From: Piscinibacter sp.
GTDB lineage: Bacteria > Pseudomonadota > Gammaproteobacteria > Burkholderiales > Burkholderiaceae_C
DNA length: 64,000 nucleotides
Direction of reading: 5' to 3'
Assembly: GCA_019635485.1 (NCBI GenBank)
Contig: JAHBZL010000015.1
Span: 1-64,000 of the forward strand
Shown here: positions 37,138 to 45,171 of the stretch, in pieces
Layout: every line of letters begins with the position of its first letter
How positions within the stretch are numbered: position 1 is the stretch's first letter
Position numbers and translations under genes: made by a program
Notes under the pieces: model-generated
What the model saw: only the letters and a program-made list of their open reading frames with translations
What the model was told of the DNA's origin: nothing
The model's database searches: none

Positions 37138-37201
37138 CGCCGGCCCACCGGCGTCGCCCCCCCGGGGGGGCGGCGCCGCAGGCGCTTCGGGGGGAGGAGA
37201 G
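37126..37201. repeat. REP-like palindromic element between prfB and the HAD gene
   Basis: About 75 bp with three nested hairpins. A C7G7 core (37157-37170), extendable to a 9-bp perfect stem, is flanked by GCCGG/CCGGC arms on one side and GCGCC-GCA-GGCGC on the other, ending in CTTCGGGGGG. The layout recalls the intergenic palindromes scattered through Comamonadaceae/Rubrivivax-type genomes. Only one full copy was seen in the window. Confidence 0.6.
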
Positions 37202-38306
37202 TCAGACACCTTGCTTGAGGCTCGCTTCGATGAAGGCGTCCAGATCGCCGTCCAGCACCTTCTGCGTGTTGCTGATCTCGACGTTGGTGCGCAGGTCCTT
37301 GATGCGGCTCTGGTCGAGCACGTAACTGCGGATCTGGTGGCCCCAGCCGACGTCGGTCTTGCTGTCCTCGAGCTTCTGCTGCGCCTCCATCTGCTTGCGC
37401 ATCTCGTGCTCGTACAGGCGCGAGCGCAGCATCTGCCAGGCCTCGTCGCGGTTGCGGTGCTGGCTGCGGTCGTTCTGGCACTGCACGACGATGCCGGTCG
37501 GGATGTGCGTCAGCCGCACCGCCGAGTCGGTCTTGTTGATGTGCTGGCCGCCGGCGCCGCTGGCGCGGAAGGTGTCGGTGCGCACGTCGGCCGGGTTGAT
37601 CTCGATCTCGATCGAGTCGTCCACCTCCGGGTAGACGAACAGGCTCGCGAACGAGGTGTGGCGGCCGCCCGAGCTGTCGAACGGGCTCTTGCGCACCAGC
37701 CGGTGCACGCCGGTCTCGGTGCGCAGCAGGCCGAACGCGTACTCGCCCTCGACCTTGATCGTCGCGCTGCGGATGCCGGCCACGTCGCCCTCGGTCTCTT
37801 CCATCACCTCGGTCTTGAAGCCCTTGCGCTCGCAGTACTTGAGGTACTGGCGCAGCAGCATCGCCGCCCAGTCGCAGGCCTCGGTGCCGCCGGCACCGGC
37901 CTGGATGTCGATGAAGCAGTTGGACGGGTCCGCCGGGTTGTTGAACATGCGGCGGAACTCGAGCTGTTCGACCACCTCCTCCAGCTTCCCGGTCTCCGAC
38001 TCGATGGCGGCCAGGCTGTCGGTGTCGCCCTCCGCCTTGACCATCTCGTACAGCTCGGAGTTGTCCGCGAGGTTGGTGTCGAGGTGGCGGATCGTGTCGA
38101 CCACCGTCTCGAGCGACTTCTTCTCGCGCCCCAGCTCCTGCGCCCGCTTGGGCTCGTTCCAGACGTTCGGGTTCTCCAGCGCGGCGTTGACCTCGTTCAG
38201 GCGGAGCGCCTTGCGGTCGTAGTCAAAGATACCTCCGCAGCGCGTCGGTGCGCGAGGTCAGGTCGGCCAGGGTGTTGCCGATCTGGTTGATGCGTTCGAT
38301 GTCCAT
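37202..38306 (-). CDS. prfB: Peptide chain release factor 2, with programmed +1 frameshift
   Basis: A 367-aa factor that ends translation at UGA and UAA codons. Translation starts at ATG 38306, reads 27 codons to CTT-TGA-C, slips +1 at 38225 and continues in the frame ending at 37202. The stop-codon anticodon-like motif SPF is in [14 protein letters not shown], and the peptidyl-hydrolysis GGQ is in [15 protein letters not shown]. Length after the shift equals the family norm. It heads the leftward prfB-HAD-pepN-fbp series. Confidence 0.96.
38222..38237 (-). promoter_or_regulatory. prfB programmed +1 frameshift site
   Basis: On the minus strand the sequence CGGAGGTATCTTTGAC contains a Shine-Dalgarno-like GGAGG, then the slippery CTT and an in-frame TGA (38225-38223) followed by C. 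When RF2 is scarce, ribosomes pause at the TGA and shift forward, giving full-length RF2: classic autoregulation. Confidence 0.95.
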
Positions 38307-38462
38307 GGTGCGTCGCCGGTTCGAAAGGCGCGCATTTTCGCATGGGGGGTGCCGGGGCGATCCTGGCAGACCTTGCAGGGCCCGGGTTCGGGTTTGCCCG
38401 GAGGGGGGAAGCGAGCGGGGGCGTCAGGATTGTCAGAAACGTGTAAGCCGCCGGAAGCGAAA

Positions 38463-38795
38463 GTGACGGCCGAGACTCCGGTCGCTGCGGCGCCCTCGAT
38501 GCTGACCTTCCTGACCCTGCTGCAACTGCTCCTCTTCATCCCGCTCCTGGCCCTGCTCGGCCAGGGGCTGCTGTACGTGCTGGCCGGGCCGCGGCGCGAG
38601 ACGAATGTCTTCTACCAGCTGCTGCGCCTGCTCTCGAAGCCGTTCACGCTGGTGATGCGCAAGCTGACGCCGCGCCAGGTGGCGGACCGGCACGTTCCCT
38701 TCGCCACCTTCTTCATGCTGCTGGTGGTCTACGCGGTGGTCACCTTCGAGCGCATCGACCTGTGCGTGCGCATCGGGATCGAACAATGCCGCTGA
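38463..38795 (+). CDS. Small inner-membrane protein of unknown function
   Basis: A 110-aa protein with two hydrophobic segments, FLTLLQLLLFIPLLALLGQGLLYVL (about residues 15-40) and FATFFMLLVVYAVVTF (about 80-97). Between them is a basic loop containing RLLSKPFTLVMRKLTPRQV. I recognise it only as conserved in Burkholderiales. GTG 38463 has GGAAG upstream; ATG 38499 is an alternative start. Its end overlaps the TPR gene start by 10 bp. Confidence 0.7.
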   Translation: MTAETPVAAAPSMLTFLTLLQLLLFIPLLALLGQGLLYVLAGPRRETNVFYQLLRLLSKPFTLVMRKLTPRQVADRHVPFATFFMLLVVYAVVTFERIDLCVRIGIEQCR

Positions 38796-39373
38796 CGACC
38801 CGCTCGGGCGCCGCCTATGCGGTGCAGAAGCTGCGCGCGCTCGCGCTGCTGGTGTTCGGCCGGCACGCGGCCGCCGAGGCGGTGTTCGACGCCCTGCTGG
38901 CGCAGTTCCCCGGCGACGCGTACGCGCTGGCCAGCCGCGCCCACCTGCGCGCGCAGCGCGGGGCGCGCGCCGCGGCGGTGGCCGACTACGAGGCGCTGGT
39001 CGCGGCGCACCCGCAGCGCAGCGCGGCCGACTGGTTCAACCTCGCCTTCCTGCTCGAGCAGGACGACCGGCTCGATGCCGCGGAGACGGCGTTCCGCCGC
39101 GCCGTCGCGCTGGACGACCGGCTCGACCGCGCCTGGTACGGCCTCGGGCTGACGCTGATCCGCCTGCACCGCTTCGACGACGCCGTCGCCGCGCTGAAGC
39201 GCAACACCGAACTGCAACCCATGAGTCCCTACGGCTGGTACCAGCTGGCCCGCGTGCACGTGGACCGGCAGGACCCGGACGCGGCACGCAAGATCATCCG
39301 CCACCTGAAGGGCTTCGAGCCCAAGGTCGCCGCGCAGCTCGAGCGCGAGACCGGGCTGGCGGCGCAGGAGTAG
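38786..39373 (+). CDS. Tetratricopeptide-repeat protein
   Basis: A 195-aa protein with about four TPR units between residues 20 and 165 (AEAVFDALLAQFPGDAYALASRA, DWFNLAFLLEQDDRLDAAETAFRRAVALD, AWYGLGLTLIRLHRFDDAVAAL, SPYGWYQLARVHVD). No signal peptide or membrane segment is present, so it is a cytoplasmic scaffold. It overlaps the small membrane protein gene and may act with it; the symporter operon follows 58 bp later. Confidence 0.82.
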   Translation: MPLTTRSGAAYAVQKLRALALLVFGRHAAAEAVFDALLAQFPGDAYALASRAHLRAQRGARAAAVADYEALVAAHPQRSAADWFNLAFLLEQDDRLDAAETAFRRAVALDDRLDRAWYGLGLTLIRLHRFDDAVAALKRNTELQPMSPYGWYQLARVHVDRQDPDAARKIIRHLKGFEPKVAAQLERETGLAAQE

Positions 39374-39431
39374 TTTGGTTGGTAGAGGGCCGGGCCGAAC
39401 CCGGAAGAGAACGACGTTGGAGGCTTTTCAG

Positions 39432-39692
39432 ATGCAGCAACTCAGCGAGAGGCACCACCAGTACTGGCGGAAGAACCTGCGGATCACCTCGATCCTGCTG
39501 GCGATCTGGTTCGTGGTGACCTATGTGGTCGGGTACTTCGCCCGCGACCTGAATTTCAACTTCTTCGGCTGGCCGTTCAGCTTCTGGGTGGCATCCCAGG
39601 GCTCGCTGGTCGTCTATGTCCTGATCATCTGGTTCTACGCTCGTTACATGAACAAGCTGGACCAGGAACACGGCGTCGCCGAGGGGGAATGA
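39432..39692 (+). CDS. DUF4212 small subunit of sodium:solute symporter
   Basis: An 86-aa protein with two transmembrane helices (ITSILLAIWFVVTYVVGYFA and FSFWVASQGSLVVYVLIIWF) and a short tail YMNKLDQEHG. It matches the putative small subunit that always precedes the VC_2705-type acetate/solute symporter. GGAGG lies 9 nt before the ATG, and the large subunit starts 1 bp after its stop. It is probably needed for assembly or activity of the large subunit. Confidence 0.9.
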   Translation: MQQLSERHHQYWRKNLRITSILLAIWFVVTYVVGYFARDLNFNFFGWPFSFWVASQGSLVVYVLIIWFYARYMNKLDQEHGVAEGE

Positions 39693-39693
39693 C

Positions 39694-41817
39694 ATGGCTG
39701 GCATGAGTTTCGAGCACGCCACCGGCAGCAGTGCCGATGCGAACCGCGCGTTCAGGAAACAGCTGAACAAGGTGTACGGCTGGTACACCGGCGGCTTCCT
39801 GACCTTCATCATCGTGCTGGCGATCCTCGAGCAGATGGGATTGCCGCGCAACTGGATCGGCTTCATCTTCCTGCTCGCCACCGTCGCGCTGTATGCCGGC
39901 ATCGGCATCATGAGCCGCACGACGGACGCGGCCGAGTACTACGTCGCCGGGCGGCGTGTGCCGGCGATCTACAACGGCATGGCCACCGGCGCCGACTGGA
40001 TGAGCGCGGCCTCGTTCATCGGCATGGCCGGCACGCTGTACCTGACGGGCTACGGCGGCCTGGCCTTCATCATGGGCTGGACCGGCGGCTACTGCCTGGT
40101 GGCGCTGTTCCTCGCGCCGTACCTGCGCAAGTTCGGGCAGTTCACGATTCCCGACTTCCTGGGCGCGCGCTACGAGGGCAACCTGCCGCGCTTCATCGGC
40201 ATCTGCGCGGCGATCCTGTGCTCGTTCACCTACGTGGTGGCGCAGATCTACGGCGTGGGCCTGATCACGACCCGGCTCTCCGGCCTGGCGTTCGAGATCG
40301 GGATCTTCGTCGGCCTGGGCGGCATCCTGGTGTGTTCGTTCCTGGGCGGCATGCGCGCGGTGACCTGGACGCAGGTGGCGCAGTACATCATCCTGATCAT
40401 CGCCTACATGGTGCCGGTGGTCTGGCTGTCGGTGAAGCAGACCGGCGTGCCGATCCCGCAGGTGGTCTACGGCTACCAGCTGGAGAAGGTCACGGCCAAG
40501 GAAAAGGAGCTGCGCGAGGACGCCAAGGAGAAGGAGGTCATCGCCGCCTTCAAGGCCGAGGCCGACAGGTTCGCCGCCAAGCTGCAGGACATTCCCGCCG
40601 CGCTGGCCGCCGACAAGGAGGCCGCCTCCAAGAAGCTCGCCGACCTGAAGGAGGCCAACGCGCCTCTGGCTGAAGTGCAGGCGGCCGAGAAGGCGCTCGC
40701 CGCGGTGCCCGCCAGCGAGGCCGACGCGAAGAAGGCCTGGACCGCCTCGAAGAACGCCAACGAAGCCCGCGCGAAGCCGCTCGCCGGCATGGTGCCGCAC
40801 GCGCAGCAGTTCGCGGGCGACCCGAACGGCGACGCGAAGGCGCAGAAGACCTACGACGAGTCGCGGCGCAACTTCCTCGCGCTGGTGTTCTGCCTGATGG
40901 TGGGCACCGCCGCGCTGCCGCACATCCTGATGCGCTACTACACGACACCGTCGGTGAAGGAGGCGCGCGAATCGGTCACCTGGAGCCTGTTCTTCATCTT
41001 CCTGCTGTACTTCACCGCGCCGGCGCTGGCGGTGCTGGTCAAGTACGAGATGTTCACCAGCGTGGTCGGCGTGCAGTTCAGCCAGTTGCCGGAGTGGATC
41101 TCGGCCTGGAACCGCGTCGACCCGGGCCTGCTCTCGGTGGTGGACATCAACAAGGACGGCATCCTGCAGCTCGGCGAGATCAAGATCGGCGGCGACATCA
41201 TCGTGCTGGCGACGCCGGCCATCGGTGGCCTGCCGTACGTGATCTCCGGCATGGTTGCCGCCGGCGGCCTGGCGGCGGCGCTGTCCACCGCCGACGGCCT
41301 GCTGCTGACGATCGCCAACGCGCTGTCGCACGACCTGTATTACAAGATGATCGACCCGAACGCGCCGACCGCGCGCCGCGTGACGATCTCCAAGGTGTTG
41401 CTGCTGGTGGTGGCCCTCGCGGCCGCGGCCGTGGCCGCACAGAAGCCGGCGGACATCCTGTTCCTGGTCTCGGCGGCCTTCTCGTTCGCGGCGGCGGCGT
41501 TCTTCCCGGCGCTGACGCTGGGCATCTTCTGGAAGCGCGCCAACCGCTGGGGCGCCTCGCTCGGCATGATCTCCGGGCTGGGCGTGACCTTCTACTACAT
41601 GGCCACCACACAGGCCTGGCTGCGGGGCATCTTCGGCGTCACCTCGCCGATCGAGCTGTGGTTCGGCATCCAGCCGATCTCCGCCGGCCTGTTCGGCGTG
41701 CCGGTGGGCTTCGCGGTGATCATCATCGTCAGCCTGCTGACGCCGGCGCCGCGCAAGGACACGCAGGAGCTCGTCGAGCACGTGCGTTATCCCGACCTGA
41801 AGCTGGCCAAGGCCTGA
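39694..41817 (+). CDS. Sodium:solute symporter, VC_2705/ActP-like large subunit
   Basis: A 707-aa inner-membrane transporter of the SSS family with about 13 helices; relatives take up acetate and short carboxylates. Family marks include YYVAGRRVPAIYNGMATGADWMSAASF-type sequence (AEYYVAGRRVPAIYNGMA) near residue 85 and GAFSFAAAA-like region FLVSAAFSFAAAAFFPALTLG near 590. Two unusual soluble insertions occur: a charged Ala/Lys/Glu-rich coiled coil (about residues 265-390) and an EF-hand-type loop DINKDGILQLGE (residues 484-495). A strong terminator follows the stop. Confidence 0.92.
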   Translation: MAGMSFEHATGSSADANRAFRKQLNKVYGWYTGGFLTFIIVLAILEQMGLPRNWIGFIFLLATVALYAGIGIMSRTTDAAEYYVAGRRVPAIYNGMATGADWMSAASFIGMAGTLYLTGYGGLAFIMGWTGGYCLVALFLAPYLRKFGQFTIPDFLGARYEGNLPRFIGICAAILCSFTYVVAQIYGVGLITTRLSGLAFEIGIFVGLGGILVCSFLGGMRAVTWTQVAQYIILIIAYMVPVVWLSVKQTGVPIPQVVYGYQLEKVTAKEKELREDAKEKEVIAAFKAEADRFAAKLQDIPAALAADKEAASKKLADLKEANAPLAEVQAAEKALAAVPASEADAKKAWTASKNANEARAKPLAGMVPHAQQFAGDPNGDAKAQKTYDESRRNFLALVFCLMVGTAALPHILMRYYTTPSVKEARESVTWSLFFIFLLYFTAPALAVLVKYEMFTSVVGVQFSQLPEWISAWNRVDPGLLSVVDINKDGILQLGEIKIGGDIIVLATPAIGGLPYVISGMVAAGGLAAALSTADGLLLTIANALSHDLYYKMIDPNAPTARRVTISKVLLLVVALAAAAVAAQKPADILFLVSAAFSFAAAAFFPALTLGIFWKRANRWGASLGMISGLGVTFYYMATTQAWLRGIFGVTSPIELWFGIQPISAGLFGVPVGFAVIIIVSLLTPAPRKDTQELVEHVRYPDLKLAKA

Positions 41818-41834
41818 GCGCCTTCCGCCGCACC

Positions 41835-41863
41835 AGCCCCGCTCGCCCGAGCGGGGCTTTTTT
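41835..41863 (+). terminator. Rho-independent terminator after the symporter operon
   Basis: Perfect 11-bp inverted arms (41835-41845, 41848-41858) around a 2-base loop are followed by six T residues (41858-41863). It begins 17 bp after the symporter stop and separates it from the cNMP/CBS gene. Confidence 0.95.
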
Positions 41864-41922
41864 CTGGGCGGCTTGATCCGGCCCGTTGCCGGCCGGTGGG
41901 GCCGCCCCCTACGATCGCCGCG

Positions 41923-43830
41923 ATGCCGGACTCCGCCGCCACCCCGTCGCCGTCGCTGGTCGTCGCCCTGCGCGACGAACTGATGCGCCACGTGCCGTTC
42001 GCGCAGATGCAGCCGGCCCATGTCGAGCGGCTGGCCGCGGCGGCGCGCGAGGCCTACTACGCACCCGACGAGACCGTGCTCGAGCCGGGTGACGGCCCGG
42101 TGCGCGAACTGCATGTCGTGCGCCGCGGCGGCGTGACCGGGCGGCGCGGCCTCGCGGAGGCGCCGGGCGGCATCCACTACGAGGCGGGCGAGATCTTTCC
42201 GGTCGGCGCGCTGCTCGGCGAGCGCGCCGTGACGGCCACCTACACGGCCGACGGCGACGTCTTCTGCCTGCTGCTGCCGGCCGCCGCTGTGCACGAGGCG
42301 GCGCAGGAGAGCGCGCCGTTCGCCGACTTCCTGAATCGCCGCGTGGCGCAGTTCCTCGACCTGTCGCGCCAGGCGCTGCAGGCGGGTTACGCCGCGCAGG
42401 CGATGGCCGAGCAGTCGCTGGAGGCGCCGCTGCGCGGCCTGGTGCGGCAGGCGCCGTTCGCCGTCGCGCCCGACACCCCGCTCGCGCAGGCGCTGCAGGC
42501 CATGCACGAGCGGCACATCGGCTCCGTGCTGGTGGCCGACGCGGACGGCACGCCGCGCGGCATCCTGACGCGGCACGACATCCTCGGCCGCGTGACGCTG
42601 CCTCAGCTGCCGCTGACGACGCCGGTCGCCGCCGTGATGAGCGCGCCGGTGCAGACGCTGGACCTCTCGGACCGCGCGCAGGACGCAGCGCTGCTGATGG
42701 CGCGCCACGGCATCCGCCACGTGCCGGTCACCGACGGTGGGCGCCTGGCCGGCATCGTCTCCGAGCGCGACCTGTTCGCGCTGCAGCGGCTGTCGTTGAA
42801 GCAGGTCGGCACGACGATCCGCGCCGCGCCGGATCTCGACGCGCTGCGCTGCGCGGCGGCCGACATCCGGCGCTTCGCGGCGCACCTGCTTGGGCAGGGC
42901 GTGCAGGCGCGTGCGCTGACCGAGATGATCAGCCATCTGAACGACCTGCTGACGGTGCGGCTGCTCGAACAGGTTACGCAGCGGCGCGCGCTGGACCTGC
43001 AGCGCGTCTGCTGGCTCGCGTTCGGCTCCGAAGGGCGCGGCGAGCAGACCATCGCCACCGACCAGGACAACGGCCTGATCTTCGCGAGCGACGCGCCCGA
43101 GCGCGACCGCATCGGCTGGATCGAGTTCGCCCGCGAGGTCAACGAGGGCCTGGACGCCTGCGGCTACCCGCTGTGCAAGGGCAACGTGATGGCCTCCAAC
43201 CCGGAGTGCTGCCTGACGCCGGACGAATGGGTCGCGCGCTTCCGGCACTGGCAGGAACACGGCGCGCCGGAGGACCTGCTGGCCGCCAGCATCTACTTCG
43301 ACCTGCGCCCGCTGGCCGGGCGCGAGAGCCTGTGCGCGCCGCTGTTCGAGGCCCTGCGTGCGCCGCCGCCACGTTTCCTGAAGCAGCTGGCGCTGAACGC
43401 GCTGTCGCACCGTGCCCCGCTGAACTGGCGCGGCGCGATCGACACGCACGAGGTCGCCGGCCGCGAGGTGATCGACCTGAAGCTGCAGGGCACGGCGATC
43501 TTCGTCGACGCCGCGCGCCTGTACGCGCTGGCGCACGACGTGCGCGCGGCCGGCACGCGCGCGCGGCTCGAGGGCGCGGCCCGCGCGATCGGCCTCGCGG
43601 CGGGCGAGGGCGAGGCCTGGGTCGGCGGCTTCGAGTACCTGCAGCTGCTGCGCCTGCGGGTGCAGCTCGGCGGCGGCGACGGCCCGGCCGTGGGTCCGAC
43701 GATCGATCCGGCGCAGCCGAACCTGGTGGATGTCGCCACCCTCAACGCGATCGACCGGCGTGTCCTGAAGGAATGCCTGCGGGTCGCGCGCGAGCTGCAG
43801 CAGCGCCTGGCGCTGGACTACGAACGATGA
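41923..43830 (+). CDS. cNMP-binding / CBS / DUF294 nucleotidyltransferase-like protein
   Basis: A 635-aa cytosolic regulator-like protein. In order: a cyclic-nucleotide-binding-type domain (about 15-130, LRDELMRHVPFAQM), a CBS pair (about 155-275), a DUF294 nucleotidyltransferase-like domain (about 300-440) with LAFGSEGRGEQTIATDQDNG, and a DUF294 C-terminal helical domain. The GSxGRxEQ...TDQDN motif is that of GlnD-type nucleotidyltransferases. Such proteins regularly accompany VC_2705-type symporters and are thought to control acetate uptake or turnover; the target is unknown. Confidence 0.9.
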   Translation: MPDSAATPSPSLVVALRDELMRHVPFAQMQPAHVERLAAAAREAYYAPDETVLEPGDGPVRELHVVRRGGVTGRRGLAEAPGGIHYEAGEIFPVGALLGERAVTATYTADGDVFCLLLPAAAVHEAAQESAPFADFLNRRVAQFLDLSRQALQAGYAAQAMAEQSLEAPLRGLVRQAPFAVAPDTPLAQALQAMHERHIGSVLVADADGTPRGILTRHDILGRVTLPQLPLTTPVAAVMSAPVQTLDLSDRAQDAALLMARHGIRHVPVTDGGRLAGIVSERDLFALQRLSLKQVGTTIRAAPDLDALRCAAADIRRFAAHLLGQGVQARALTEMISHLNDLLTVRLLEQVTQRRALDLQRVCWLAFGSEGRGEQTIATDQDNGLIFASDAPERDRIGWIEFAREVNEGLDACGYPLCKGNVMASNPECCLTPDEWVARFRHWQEHGAPEDLLAASIYFDLRPLAGRESLCAPLFEALRAPPPRFLKQLALNALSHRAPLNWRGAIDTHEVAGREVIDLKLQGTAIFVDAARLYALAHDVRAAGTRARLEGAARAIGLAAGEGEAWVGGFEYLQLLRLRVQLGGGDGPAVGPTIDPAQPNLVDVATLNAIDRRVLKECLRVARELQQRLALDYER

Positions 43831-44465
43831 GCTGGTGGCAGCGCCTGCGCGGCGCGCCGGCGGCCGACCCGTCGCGCTGGCTGGTGGTCGACGTCGAGGC
43901 GAGCGGCCTGGACGCCGAGCGCGACCGGTTGCTGGCGATCGCCGGCGTCGCGGTACGGGTCGACGGGCCGCGTCCGTGGATCGTGCTGGACGACAGCTTC
44001 GAGGTCGTGCTGCGCCAGCCCGAGGCGGCGGTCGACAAGCCGAACATCCTGCTGCATGGCATCGGGGTCGCCGCACAGCGTGCCGGCTGCGCGCCGGATG
44101 AAGCCCTGCGCGCGTTCCTGGCTTGGCGCGGCCGCTCGCCGCTGCTGGCCTTCCATGCCGCCTTCGACGCGACGCTGATCCGCCGTGCGCTGCGCGACGA
44201 GCTCGGCGAGCACCTGCCGCAGCCCTGGGCGGACCTGGCCGACCTGGCGCGCGTGCTGCACCCGGAGGCGCCGCAGCGCTCGCTGGACGACTGGCTGGCC
44301 CGGTTCGAGATCGTCTGCCTGCAGCGCCACCAGGCGGCGGCCGATGCCCTGGCCACGGCCGAACTGCTGCTGCGGCTGTGGCCGGCGCTGCGCGCGCAGG
44401 GCGCCGGCCGCGGGTTCGACGCCCTGCGCCGGCTGGCCGCGCACCGCCGCTGGATGCCGGTCTGA
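43827..44465 (+). CDS. DnaQ-like 3'-5' exonuclease
   Basis: A 212-aa exonuclease of the DEDDh group. Acidic metal ligands lie in VVDVEASGLD (Exo I), the Exo II Asp in LAFHAAFDATLI, and Exo III His/Asp in LQRHQAAADALATAEL. It lacks the polymerase-binding tail of true DnaQ and is typical of the stand-alone epsilon-like proteins coded next to DUF294/CBS genes. The ATG overlaps the upstream stop by 4 bp (ATGA), so the two are coupled. Confidence 0.9.
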   Translation: MSWWQRLRGAPAADPSRWLVVDVEASGLDAERDRLLAIAGVAVRVDGPRPWIVLDDSFEVVLRQPEAAVDKPNILLHGIGVAAQRAGCAPDEALRAFLAWRGRSPLLAFHAAFDATLIRRALRDELGEHLPQPWADLADLARVLHPEAPQRSLDDWLARFEIVCLQRHQAAADALATAELLLRLWPALRAQGAGRGFDALRRLAAHRRWMPV

Positions 44466-44512
44466 CCTGCATCGAAGCGGTGCATGGTCGATTCGGTCAC
44501 GCCAAACGCCCC

Positions 44513-44524
44513 GCAAGCGCTTGC
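44513..44524. promoter_or_regulatory. Perfect 12-bp palindrome GCAAGCGCTTGC
   Basis: It lies in the 186-bp gap ahead of the hypothetical gene at 44652. The form, with a central CG and GCAA/TTGC ends, resembles LacI-family half sites. No LacI gene is present in the window, so binding is speculative. Confidence 0.3.
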
Positions 44525-44651
44525 TAGCGCGTTACCATGCGCATCAGGATTGTCGCCGGGAGCGGACGGGCGACGCCAATTATTCCCGGGGACGGCCTTT
44601 GGCCGATTCGCGGAGACGCCCCCGTCAGGGGAATGTCAGCGTTGGGATGTG

Positions 44652-45158
44652 ATGAGCACCGTCTACCGAAAGACCGACAAGGGTCAGCACGAGATCGACA
44701 CGCGGGAGCTGCGGATTCCGCCGCGCCTGCGCACGGCGCTGATCCTCGTCGACGGCAAGCGCGACGACGACCAGCTCGCCGGCCTGATCGCCGGCGACTC
44801 GGCGGAGACGCTGCGCACGCTGGCGGAGATGGGCCTGATCGAGGCGATCGCCGTCTCGGCGCCGCGGCCGGCCCGGCTGGCTGCGGTTGCCGAAGGCGGC
44901 CCGGACAGCGAACCGGCACCCTCCGTCCCGCCGCGCGACCGGCGCGCGTTCGAGCAGCGCCGGCGCGACGCCGTGCGTCACCTGAACGACCAGATCGGCC
45001 CGGTCGGCGAAGCGATCGCGATGAAGATGGAGAAGGCGCAGGACTGGGAGCATCTGCTGCCGGCGCTGCAGCTCGCGCAGCAGGTGCTCGGCAACACCCG
45101 CGGCGCCGCCGTGGCGGCCGAGTTCGGGCGCATCTTCATCGACGTGCCGCCGCCCTGA
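44652..45158 (+). CDS. Conserved hypothetical protein, 168 aa
   Basis: A soluble protein without a motif I can assign to a function. Its N terminus MSTVYRKTDKGQHEIDTRELRIPPRLRTAL is typical of a small Burkholderiales family in which residues 1-70 form a compact domain with a VDGKRDDDQLAGL turn. A Pro-rich linker and a C-terminal helical domain (QRRRDAVRHLNDQIGPVGEAIAMKME) follow. It stands alone between the exonuclease and a convergent hydrolase gene. Confidence 0.7.
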   Translation: MSTVYRKTDKGQHEIDTRELRIPPRLRTALILVDGKRDDDQLAGLIAGDSAETLRTLAEMGLIEAIAVSAPRPARLAAVAEGGPDSEPAPSVPPRDRRAFEQRRRDAVRHLNDQIGPVGEAIAMKMEKAQDWEHLLPALQLAQQVLGNTRGAAVAAEFGRIFIDVPPP

Positions 45159-45171
45159 GCGGCGCGGCGCC

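Noticed and set aside
39625-44472. 1615-codon leftward open frame opposite the symporter and DUF294 genes
   Set aside because: Composition is typical of an antisense shadow, and the opposite strand encodes clear protein families with a terminator between them.
44466-44651. Small RNA gene between the exonuclease and the 168-aa protein
   Set aside because: There is a dyad but no promoter-terminator pair; the dyad is listed as a possible binding site only.
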